From assembly GCF_040954835.1 (NCBI RefSeq), contig NC_090711.1, positions 1,123,501 to 1,187,500 on the forward strand: DNA of 64,000 nt, given 5' to 3'. Source of the stretch: Lepisosteus oculatus (Eukaryota > Chordata > Actinopteri > Semionotiformes > Lepisosteidae). Shown here piece after piece: positions 13,472-23,566 of the stretch (the first letter of the stretch is position 1; every line of letters begins with the position of its first letter). The notes below the pieces were generated by a model, which had not been told where the DNA came from, made no database searches, and worked only from the letters and a program-made list of their open reading frames with translations. The translations under genes and the position numbers were made by a program.

Positions 13472-13628
13472 ATCACTGATCCCGTTCCATGCTTGAACAA
13501 GGATCGTTCAGCATTCCGCAATGGCTGCAAAACCTAGCTGGAGATGCACCAGGTGAAGTCAATAATGATTCTGAAAACCATTTCCTTCCCGTAATTGTCT
13601 GCACACCCTTCTCAGCCGGTTCATTAAC
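13472..13628. repeat. Copy 2 of a 157-bp duplicated element
   Basis: Partner of 12071-12227, about 1.4 kb away in the same orientation. The differences are spread along the length and include a three-base deletion after GTAATTG. This implies an old duplication, not an assembly artefact. Confidence 0.75.
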
Positions 13629-14299
13629 TAAAGTAAAAAATGCTGCAGCCTCCCTGGAAGTTCAATATAATAAACATAACATTAATATTATAGGCTGCAT
13701 GTCACTTAGGTTTTCATAATGAAGGTAGAAATGACAAAAATACAACAAAATAGGTGCCCAAAAACTCTCTGGGCTCCTGTTACTATACCACACCGAAAGA
13801 CAGTGATCTAGTCTTCAGAGGAACACCTATGATCTAAATAAACACACAACACTCCAAAAATGAAACATCCATACTCGTGCACTCCACCAGTGATTACAAT
13901 CGGGCATCTGGCTTATATCTCTGCCAGAATCAAGGCCCCTGCTCTCTCTTGCCTGTCTGCCTGCCAGTTGTTACTGAGCTGCTGTTTCCCTGAGGGCCCC
14001 AACCCAGAAAACAGCACCAGCCTGGGACTGAGGAACCAGAACCAGCCCAGAACCTCTTCTTCCTGCAGAGCCGTCCGCCCGTCCACCCAGTCCGCCCAGT
14101 CCGCATACAAACACATGGCTTCCTCTTTCCTTCTCCTATGGGGAGCCTCAGCAACTTAAGTGGAATAATTAATGACTTAATTAATTGAGAGAGCATTTAA
14201 TTTCACCAGGTCATAAAGCACCTAAGTGTTAAAAAGCAGCAATAAAACTGCAGGGCTGCATCTAAGGGGGTCTGAGGTTACAGGGGCTTCAGTTAAGTA

Positions 14300-14337
14300 C
14301 TGGATGGTAATAATCACTGGTTATTATTACCATCCAG
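14300..14337. repeat. Perfect 15-bp stem hairpin
   Basis: Positions 14300-14314 are exactly complementary to 14323-14337, leaving an 8-base loop. The arm reads CTGGATGGTAATAAT. A shorter relative occurs at 16207-16235, so this may be the core of a small dispersed foldback element. Confidence 0.8.
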
Positions 14338-14533
14338 GTGTTTCTCCCTGTCTGACTCTACAAGGAAGAAACTATCTAGAGCACTGCCTTGGCACACAAA
14401 CACACCTGCCCTTCACATACCTATTGCACTTTATTACAAGTCCAGCTGCTGCACACAGACTGGAAGCAGGGGTTCCCCTCTATCAGCACACAATGCCTGA
14501 CAGTCACTTGGGTGTCTGTTTTGGGTCTGTGGT

Positions 14534-14627
14534 GGGGCGGAGTCAGTGGAAAGAGGAGTGCTGGGAGGGGCGGAGTCAGCGGGGAAGAGGAGTGCTGGGA
14601 GGGGCGGAGTCAGAGGGGAAGAGCAGG
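14534..14627. repeat. Minisatellite, 33-34 bp unit, about 2.8 copies
   Basis: Copies start with GGGGCGGAGTCAG at 14534, 14567 and 14601, followed by a GAAGAGGAGTGCTGGGA-like part. The near identity of the units points to recent tandem duplication. Copy number is likely to vary between individuals. Confidence 0.85.
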
Positions 14628-16206
14628 ATTAAGGAGGGGCCGTGGGAAAGAGCAAACTCTCTGACTTGGACACGATAGAATGGATGAATGAAATGGATAG
14701 AATAGAATTAACTCTGAGGAAGCACAGAGGGACTGCTGTGGGAGTGTGGTGTGACGAGGCTTTACGCAAGAACGAGAGCTGCTATGCAGGCAAAGAGCAG
14801 GAAAAACCCTGTGTTGTGTTGCATTAGGATGGAAAGTGGTTTAGCCATTTTTAATGTTTGTGGACAGTGAAATGTCTATAGTATCTGATGTTTATGTCAC
14901 AAACATTGCGTGTAATTTTTATTCCACCATTGACAGTCCTGAAGGACTAGGATTAGCAGAAGCAAGCAGCAGACCTGAACCATTCCAATACATTCACACT
15001 AATACACACAACACACATCAATATGCAGCATCCCAACCAGATCTCGCAACAATCTAGGCCCTCTGACTTGTCCACATGCCTCTGGCTTTCCAAATCTCAT
15101 TGGAAAAGAAATAACTGCAGCGCCTTTCAACGCCAGCTATTGGGGAAGCTGAAGGGCATCATGCCAGGGCTGTTCTGTCCAAACGAAGCTCCAGGGCTGA
15201 GCAGACAGTGGAGTGGACAGAGTGCGGAAGGGATTCAGGCATCCAGGAGTAGGAGGGAAGGCACATTTTCCACCCTTAAGGAAAGTCTCATTGAGAAACA
15301 TTCCAAAGGGAGGCCTGTCTCAGTTACTAAGGAGACTTTTCCTTCTATTTAGCCTGCAAGCCCTCTTCAATGGGAGAGAAAAATAAATTCCCAAAACAAA
15401 ATGAAATGTCTGTTGTCTTTGATTTCAATCTTTTAATTCCAGCTCTCCTGTAAAAGACGTTGGTGTTGTTTTATAGCCAGTCAGCTCTGTCTGTACAGCA
15501 CACGTCCACTCATCAATTTGGGCCTGCTGCTTTCATGGGCTCTGTCGGCACAGCAAAGCCCTTCTGCGTCCAGCAGTTTAGGTTTTATGGTCTCACAATA
15601 GCAGCAGTGTTTTTATGACTGCAGCTGCTGTCTCATCATTAAACGCACCGTGGACCAGAGGAAGAGGGAGGATCTTTGATCCGATCACACACACACACCC
15701 CCCTAAAAAGCTGAAATCTACCTGAGGCTAATCAAGGTAAAAAGATGAAAGAGACACCTGACGCAAGACCATCATTCCAGCTAAGCACATTTTTATCTTC
15801 AACAGCCATGAACATAAACACGAAAAACTAAAAATATTTGTATCTAAAAAGGAACAACACACTAATACTGCTTTTCCCTCACATCGGGATGCTGCTCTTG
15901 CTCAGAGAAACTTGGCATTAAGTGACATACAGTGCTTGTGAAATGAGTTGCTTTGTACGACGACAACTGCACTGGGCAGCAATGAGATGTGGTGCTCATG
16001 CTGTACAAACACACAGCCCATAGACACCAGCAGCACAGGCCACTAGTCTGTCTCAAGCCATGACACACCCTCTCATGGAGACAAGTGACAGCCAGGCAGG
16101 GCACACAGACGTGTCTGCAACAGCACAGCAAGGCACAGACAGGTGTGGCAAAGCTTGTGGCAGACCACAGGGCAACTTGAGGCAGCAGGGTAAATGAATG
16201 GTATAA

Positions 16207-16235
16207 GCATGGTAAAACCACTGTTATTACCATGC
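16207..16235. repeat. 9-bp stem hairpin related to that at 14.3 kb
   Basis: GCATGGTAA at 16207-16215 pairs with TTACCATGC at 16227-16235. The loop CACTGTTA portion resembles that of the hairpin at 14300, so the two look homologous. Confidence 0.6.
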
Positions 16236-17785
16236 CATGTAAGCCTACACCTTTGTAAGGGATCCTGCCTACCCTTGAGTGAACCTGGCTGACAGGCAGC
16301 CCCCTGTTGGGGTGCAAAAGCCGACGTCAGGTCTCGACCCTCAAGTGTCTGTTCAGGAAGGAGCTGGGGGATGTGTTGGTAAAGACTGTAATGGCTCCTG
16401 TGCCGAATCAAATGCCAACCATAGTCAGATGTACTGTGTGTAGTGGAGCTCCTGAAGCACTTTAAGAGGGATATAAATTAGTGCCTAATTACTCTGCCGT
16501 GGAAAGACAGTTAATGAAAGGAAGGCGATCAAGACTTTTTATTAGGCAAAGAATTCAGTGGCCTGATGATAGATTCAGAGTATTACAGCCGTGCCTCTGC
16601 TAAACGTAATGCGGTACAGCACTACGACAATGCAGTACCTCTGCGGTGTGATTTGGCATTTTGGGCAATTAATTATTTTTCCAAAGAACATAGGAAATGT
16701 CACAAATGAAGTGTAAGGCAGGACTGCCACACTGGCTGTAAGAAAGTGCTGTGGACGGGGATGCACCTTGCTATACTAATTCAAGCTGATCTAGTCTGTC
16801 CTGCTTCCGCACACACAAATGGAAACAAACACACAAACTCCCTTTCTCCCTCCTCCTTCCTAATTTGAGCTCCTCTGTCATTTCCTTACAGGCACAGAAA
16901 AGATCAGTCTCTCTCTTCCTCGCCTATCTATCTCTCCACCTGGCCTGCTCTTTTCAGGTCCCCAGTGATGCTACATGAGGCTGTGTACCTCGACGCACAC
17001 TGAAAAGAAATCCCTTGCTGTGCGCTATTACATATGAAGATGAAAAATAAATAGCATTTTTATCTGATTTCTTTGCCACAGCTGTTAAGTTAAAGAGAAG
17101 TAATAACATTCTACAGGCTTTACAAGTTTTTTTCCCAGTTTTTTTTGCTCAGAGGAAAAAAATACTGAGTAATCGTTTTCTGCCTGTGAAAGTGTTTCAC
17201 ATTGATCTGTCTTTTTTATATTATTATTGAGTCGCTGTAGCACAGCTGCAAATTCTCTTTTTTTTGAGTTGCAGATTACGTGAGTGCCATCTATCGCAAG
17301 GCTGGGATTACTGTCATGATTTTAAAACCAGGAGCGGACGCGCGACTGTTTCAGAAGGGCGTAAGAATAATTTCAAAACTGCAGCAACATGACAGAACCC
17401 ATTAGTTTCTGTTGCTTTTTTAGGTGGCCACATTTGTTTTTAATTTCTCAAGTGGCCGGCGTATTCTGAGCACCTGTTCTAATCAAAGACTCCCTAATCA
17501 CCTGGCAGCAATTTAATGTAGATGAGTGCAGGGTTTTGGAAGCGGGCGATAAAAAAATAAACCAGAAATACAAAATGGGACACACTGAGCAAGAAGAGAC
17601 TACTTCCGAACAAGACTGAGGTGTTTTACACATCGTGTATATCTACCAAACAAGGAGGAGAAGCAATTAAAAAGACAGAACAAATGATAGAGCTAAAAGT
17701 GTAGAATTTGCATGAAGGGGGTTATTAATGTGCACTGCACTAGTGATGCCTTATTTAGATTTTTTTAATATATTTGGTCACCACA

Positions 17786-18215
17786 TTACAGAGAAAATAC
17801 TGCTGCTCTGGAATGAGTCCAGAGAAGGGCAACCAGATACATCCTGAGGATTACACTGACAGGCAGAAGGCACTGATCTTTTTTAGCCTTCAGTGAAGAT
17901 AAGGAGGGGAGCAGATACAAGTGTTCAAAATCCTCAAAGGTCACTGACAAAGTCAACCCAGCTGACGTCTCCAGAATGAACAGTGAGACACACACCCAGG
18001 GGCACCAGAGGAAACGGTGTGGAAGTGCATGTAAAACTGAGAACAGGAGGCACTTCTTTACGCAAACGGTGGTGGGAGTGTGGAACAAGCTGCCCAGCCA
18101 TATTGTAGAGGCCTACCCTGTTACCCTGACTGGGCGAGATCCTTGGATCTATTGACTACGAATTACCAAATGAGCTAGATGAGCCTAACGGCCCCCTCTT
18201 GTTTGCAGCCCTTCT
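17786..18215 (+). mobile_element. LINE 3' end (CR1/L2-like), sense strand
   Basis: The sequence follows the C-terminal end of a fish LINE ORF2 and its 3' tail. It has the block CTCTGGAATGAGTCCAGAGA, then AAGGGCAACCAGATAC, then a stretch ending CACTTCTTTACGCAAACGG. It finishes with GGTGGGAGTGTGGAACAAGC and a tail resembling GATGGGCTGAATGGCCTCCTCTTGTTTG. Several frameshifts and substitutions make it inactive. Family membership comes from recognition, not from a search. Confidence 0.75.
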
Positions 18216-21200
18216 GAAGCTCTTAAATATCATCCCTCACTGTACATCATTACCCTGGTCTCAGTCTCCTTGTTCATATTCGCATGACAGTAATTCATCT
18301 GGCAGAACCTTTAATCACAACCACATCCGGTCAAACTGCAGAGGGTGGCGATAACAGAAAGCAGTACGCTCCAGTGCTGCTGGACAGACAGGAAGCAGTA
18401 ACCTGGGTCAGTCACAGGGCCCTGGGGTCAGGAATATCCTGAGGGGTGGGTTTTCAGTTTCTCCTGGACTCTGGGATCCTGACTGCGGCAGGTAAAATGT
18501 CCCGCCTCTGGGGGGCAGCAGAGAGCACAGTCGGACCGGGGACTTGCAGCATGTTTCGGGCGTCTCCTCTCCCTCCCAGCCTGGCGCAGGGAGGCAAAGG
18601 GGAGGGTGGCTCTGAGAGGTTATTCCGGGGCAGGAGGAGGCACACAGAGGAGCTGAGGCCTGAGGGCTCCGGGTTCGCTGGCCAGGACTCCAGGCCGACA
18701 CGCTGCCTTATCTCCCTGCCGGCTCTAATCCCCCATCCACCCTGCTTTCACTCGCACCTGGGGCCGGCGGCCCCGCCAGGACAGCAGCGACGAGCCGAGG
18801 GACTGAGCGCTCACTCGCACCGGGGCCGTGGCCCGAAGACGCTCGGCGGCGACCGAGCCCCTCGCTGCAGCCCCCGAGTAACGCTCAGTAGCAGCGCTGC
18901 CTGCTCTTAAGCCTCGCCAGGAAATCCTGCTCCACAATCCCCTCTGAGGGCGTCTTCTTTGCACCTCCTTGTGTCTTAAGCCCCATCATTGTTAATTAAA
19001 GGATCGCTAAGACAGGTGCTGTGCACACACGGCCTCCCAGCACACTGCTCAGTCGCTGATGGGTAAGGCCATTATCTAATTAGGACTGTCGCGCTCACCA
19101 GGCAGGCTTAAGTCACTTTCACAGCACGGGACAGCGCAGGGCTCTGGGCTGTACCTCCCTCAGCACCACACCTGTACTCATTCCGGGCTCCACGCTGCAA
19201 ATTATCCCCCCAAATCAACCGGGGAAAAGCTGAACTATGAAAATCCCAGATGTGATTCCATGGGCTCCGGAGTCCAGCGTCATGAATGGGGGGCGTGGAG
19301 CACCGGGGTCGATGCTGCCTGACCGTCCACTCGGCCGTGTCCACTCACTGTGGCCCGGGAGCCTCCAGGGGAGCAGGCGTCAGCAGTGGGAACCCTGTAA
19401 CCATGTCCGCTAGCGAGCAGACTGGGAGGCATTGGTCGGGGGGCATCAAGTGAAAGGACTGCCAGCTGATCAGACAGGCATGGCATTACTGCCAAGCTCC
19501 TTCTCCATCAATCCCCCATCATCAGAACATAAGCTTGTGAACATAAGCTTGGGAGCCATCCTGGTAATACAGAGGGCAAGGCAGGAGTAGACCCCAGTGG
19601 GGTGCCAGTCTACCACAGGGCACATGCAAACACAACTGACCCAGGCAGCGCGTCTCTGTAGGTGTGCGGAAGCCAGAGGGCTGTCCAAGTACCTGCTGTC
19701 CGTGCAGACTGTGGCCTTCACCTGGTGCGCAGGGCCTTGTGAGGTCTGACCTGAAGTCGGGCCTTCGGCGCACAAGCCAGTCCCTGTGTATGAGGAGCAG
19801 GCAGGGGGCTCTTTGAAGTGCGTCTCCACGGCGCCGACAGCCCAGAGCATTGAGCACAGCAGCTCTCTGAGGCCATCGGAGCCAAGCTTATGACATTTTT
19901 AGCCTTTCATGCTTATCCTGCAAGGAAATTGAGCTCTACGCCACTTGAAGGAAACATAATGCTATTATGCAGATTAAACCATGCTGCGTTATACCAGACA
20001 AGCTAAGTGGAAAACAGGTTTGCCTCATAAACTAAAGAGGCAATAACTGCTATAAGGTTCTGCTGTGGGGATAAACGATCACCCGGGTCCTTCACTCCAG
20101 AACACCACTTTCAGGAGAAATAAAATAACCAACTACGTGCCGTTGAGCTCTGTGGGTAAAGGCTTGTTTCACAGCCCACCCCCAGGTGTCTGACTGCTAC
20201 CTGTGTTTTGCTTTCCCAAACCCGAAGCCCAGACACCTGCGCTGAGCATCGTGGGCTCAAAGCTGCCTTCAACTCCCAGACATCACAGCAACCCCCTGCT
20301 CCGCCTCTGCTCACCTGAGCAGGTGTCTGCAGGAGGACCCACCCAAAGGCCTAACCCGCTTAAAGACGCCAGGCTGAGACTGCAGTGTCAAAACACAATT
20401 CTCAACTAACTCGGTCATAAAAAGAAGCCAACTTCCCAGTTTTATGAGCAGTTTTTAAAATACCTTATCTTTCACTGCAGAAAATTAAAATACAGGCACG
20501 TGGTTTGGAACTGATTTTTAGAAACATGTTTTTTCAAATTAGTCAGGTCTCTTCTTAAATCTATTTTAAGCAATGTTAATTGAAAAAAGAATTGCTTCTT
20601 CGAAATGTATAATTTATTCACATTTATTCACTTTTGTTTCTGAATTTCATCTAACCCCAGAAAATCTGAATTAGCCTCCCAATTCTTTTTGAAAATAATG
20701 TTATTAAGTTTCTTTTCATTTTCAGTCCTAGGGATCGTTGATTAAATCTTCGACACTTCTGGAAAGTTATGTTCTTTCCATTCCAATCAAAAGGAAGTTT
20801 TCTTTTTCTCCCCACTGCCCGGCCGGCCCCTGAATTTAGAGATGACACTCTCCGAAACCGCTGTGGAGCGCCTCCATAAAACACTGGAAATAACTGAGGG
20901 TGAAAACCTAAAGGGCTGGGACTGTGTACTGAAACCAGGCTGCTCCATAATTTCACTGGCTGTTGCCGGCGGCGGGCAAGCTGCTGGAATGAACCGGGCA
21001 GGTAATTTAAGAGACAAGACGCAGATACGTCCAGCTGCAGCTGCTGTGTATAAATCTGAGCAGAGCAAGAATCTGCTTTCCTGACACCCGCTTCAGAATG
21101 GATCGGGACTGGGAAGCGATCTGCGGTCTTGCAGCAAGCCCAGGTACGACCACGGGCACAGGGGCCTCAGTGACCTTAGCACTCTCACACTCACAGCAGG

Positions 21201-21829
21201 GTGAAATCAAGAGGGTTCGGCATGTGCTGACCGATGGTAGCAGCTACCTCAGGCCCGCCTGTTTCCACAGATTTAAGCCGGGAGGAGCTGGGCACGTCTC
21301 TCCTCTGGAGAAACCAGAGGGACCCTCGCTCCTGCCAACAGATAATTGATTCAGCTGAAGCTGATCTCCTGTACTTACTCAACTCGTTAATTAACTTAAA
21401 GTTTTAATTTGGTTGCGCGAGCAGAAGCCCTGTGAATAAAGCTGAGAAGGATCACAGTAAGTCCTTAAGTCACCTGTGCCTTTTTAAAAAAACAGACGGG
21501 AAGAAATAAGTCTATTCCCCAAACCTGAACTGCAGCACAAGACCTAGAAACGTGAAGTCTGATATCCAGCAGGCGCTGGAATAGAGGTGTTAAATCTTAA
21601 CTTGATCCGCCTGGATGTCCCTGAAACTAAAGACACGGGTAGGGTTCAAATAAATATTCTCCTGTGTCCCTGTGTCAGGTTGCCATTGACTAGAAGCAAG
21701 CCATGAATTCATCTTTGCTCTTTGCTCCAGGTTCCTTTGGCCTCTTCAGTGAGTTTGACCTGCTCTGTGCTGGCTAGGCTGGCAGATCAGCGCTTATTCA
21801 GGCAGACCTTCGCAGATGAGATTAAGCGA
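18216..21829. other. Non-coding region
   Basis: No gene is recognised. It has a GC-rich block at about 18.45-18.95 kb without recognisable coding content. A short interspersed-repeat fragment lies at 19.55 kb, where GAACATAAGCTT also occurs twice in a row. An AT-rich block lies at 20.4-20.8 kb. Confidence 0.45.
19551..19645 (+). mobile_element. Interspersed-repeat 3' fragment (RTE/LINE-like)
   Basis: The segment carries the phrase GGGGTGCCAGTCTACCACAG followed by GGCACATGCAAACACAAC. This resembles a widespread fish repeat tail of the form GGACGCCAGTCCATCACAGG. A similar fragment lies at 48.3 kb in the same orientation. Confidence 0.4.
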
Positions 21830-22000
21830 CAGGCTGCAGCGCTGCTCAGCAAGGCTGGGCTGGGTCAATACCGGGACGGGAGACCTTCAGGGTCTGTAAG
21901 GTGGCCCAGTTAGTGGTGCTCTTCTCTCTGGGGCAGGATTGCTAAACCAAGCGACAGCTGCACTGCACCAGTGGACGACATGGTGACTCTCCTATATCTC
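21830..22000 (+). mobile_element. Repeat with a 5S rRNA-like segment (SINE3-like)
   Basis: The block at about 21,845-21,890 contains GGGCTGGGTCAATACC and GGGACGGGAGACC. These correspond to the 3' internal-promoter half of 5S rRNA, which reads GGTTAGTACTTGGATGGGAGACC. The rest of 5S is missing or scrambled, so this is not a 5S gene. 5S-derived SINEs are known in fish; assignment to such a family is tentative. Confidence 0.5.
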
Positions 22001-22241
22001 TATATTTCCTATATCACCTGAGGTGATACAAATCACCTGGAATTAAAGGTGAGGTTTGTTAAGAGCAACTGGCGACTGAAATAGACACGTGCTGCCAATT
22101 CCATTGCAGGATTATTAGAAACCGCAGCCAAGCAATAAAATGACTCAGGGAGACTTCGGGCTCCGCTCTTCCAGCCTGGGACACGTGTTCTCAGCTGAAA
22201 CCCCGAGCCCTCGTAGGCGCTCTCCGCACTGCGGCCACAGC

Positions 22242-22253
22242 GCCACCTGCTGG
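22242..22253 (-). promoter_or_regulatory. CTCF core-motif match (minus orientation)
   Basis: GCCACCTGCTGG matches the reverse complement of CCASYAGRKGGC at all positions. It lies about 1.3 kb upstream of PIGU. Occupancy is not known. Confidence 0.4.
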
Positions 22254-22429
22254 CGCACTGCGGTAATGCGCATCCTTTACTTCTGATCACAGCGCGAATA
22301 TTCTGGAAAGGAGGCTTTTAAAAATACGACCACAGGAGTGACAGTAGATGGGGTTTTTTTTGCGTTTCTCCTAATATTTACTCCACTCTCCCCCAGTTCG
22401 AATCGTGCACTGATACATCATCACCCCCC

Positions 22430-22770
22430 AGATGGGGTCCCTGGGGTTCAATCACCCGGGCGTCCTGGCCATATTCATCCAGGTGGGGCTGCACACTGGT
22501 GGGGGTGGAGGGGATCCCCATACATTCAAACTGTCTACATGTTTACTTGCACATTGTCTATTGTTTGTTTGTACATTGTCTTGATGCACTGTTTGCACTT
22601 TGTCTTGTTTTTTACACTTGTTCTACAATCGAGAGACTTTCTGTAAGTAAGAATTCCATTGAACCAGTACCGGTTACATATGGCAATAAAGTTCAAGTTC
22701 AAGTTCAGTTCATTACCTGTAAAGCGCTTTGAGTGGAGAGTCCAGAAGAGCGCTATAGACGTGCGAGGAT
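22430..22770 (+). mobile_element. SINE interrupted by a LINE-type 3' tail (nested insertion)
   Basis: The left part (about 22430-22523) and the right part (from about 22711, with TACCTGTAAAGCGCTTTGAG and later GAAGAGCGCTATAGACG) look like the two halves of a common fish SINE with an L2-related tail. Between them lies an AT-rich insert rich in ACATTGTCT-like units. It ends in GGCAATAAAGTTCAAGTTCA, typical of a LINE or SINE 3' end. Removing the insert would rejoin CCCAT to TACCTG, which supports nesting. Confidence 0.55.
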
Positions 22771-23497
22771 TATTATATTCGTGTTGCAGTGTTAGGAGTG
22801 CGTCTCCCCTGTCTGACACGACAGCGCCCCCACAGCTCCCCACCACACTGGGGCACCGGCGCAGAATTCCTGGTATTAACGGATTAGTCTCCGTTTTAAA
22901 TGGACATTAACGACATAACGCACGAAGTGAAAACACCAATTCCACGACGTTCGAGACGGCTTTAATATACCTTTGCACAGTGAAACGGCTGATAATTGTG
23001 TTATCTTATGTATATCCACTTTTAATAGCATCCGAATATTGTTATCGTAGGAACGCCGTACATTTTATATGAAGTGCGTATATTTCTCTACTTGTAGCTC
23101 GAACGAAAGGTTGGCGCAGTTTTATTATTCGTGTCTGTAAGTGTAAGTCGCTCTATTTCACCTTGGACGTGTCACTGAGAACGCAAAGTTTCACATTTAA
23201 AACAAAACTGAATACCTGCCTCACGGTTCCTGAGTTCTACGACGGCATTCTTCAGGATTTACAGAAATCCCAAACTTAAAAAAAAATAGTTTCTGATAAA
23301 TGAACTTCCCAGTTCCTGGTGTGGTTTTCTTAAAATTAAATCGGTGCTTATTTCTGCACACTCCGATAATCCCGCCTCTATATTTTGTCAACCGAATCAG
23401 AAAAGAGAAATTTAATGATTTACGTTGGATTATGGGATTTGGTGTTCTTTACCTGTACCCTTCATGTAGGCTCCCAAGCAGCTTCCTGCAGGACATG
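22771..23497. other. Upstream region of PIGU
   Basis: AT-rich and non-coding. Near 22,843 it contains CCACACTGGGGCACCGG, followed by an AGAATTCCTGGT-like end. This is shared with 39,373, so both spots probably carry pieces of one old repeat. Confidence 0.4.
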
Positions 23498-23509
23498 ACT
23501 ACAAATCCC
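23498..23509 (+). promoter_or_regulatory. ACTAYRNNNCCCR promoter motif of PIGU
   Basis: ACTACAAATCCCG fits the vertebrate promoter motif ACTAYRNNNCCCR, associated with ZNF143/THAP11 in housekeeping promoters. It sits 50-60 bases upstream of the PIGU ATG, as expected for a TATA-less ubiquitous gene. Confidence 0.5.
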
Positions 23510-23554
23510 GTGACCCCCCGCGAAGACAGGAGGAGAGAGGTACTTCCTCTCGGC

Positions 23555-23566
23555 AAAGATGGCGGC
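23555..23566 (+). promoter_or_regulatory. YY1-type motif overlapping the PIGU start codon
   Basis: AAAGATGGCGGC is a full match to the YY1 site AANATGGCGGC. In many housekeeping genes this site sits just downstream of the transcription start and includes the ATG, as here. Confidence 0.6.

Larger units (their letters stand above)
13629..17785. other. Non-coding region with small repeats
   Basis: No gene is recognised. It holds a strong hairpin at 14.30 kb, a 33-34 bp minisatellite at 14.53 kb, and a related shorter hairpin at 16.21 kb. AT-rich blocks at about 15.36-15.66 kb and 17.0-17.6 kb have the look of conserved non-coding DNA, which only an alignment could confirm. Confidence 0.45.

Noticed and set aside
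14534-14627. CRISPR-like repeat array
   Set aside because: The units are directly adjacent without unique spacers, and the genome is vertebrate.
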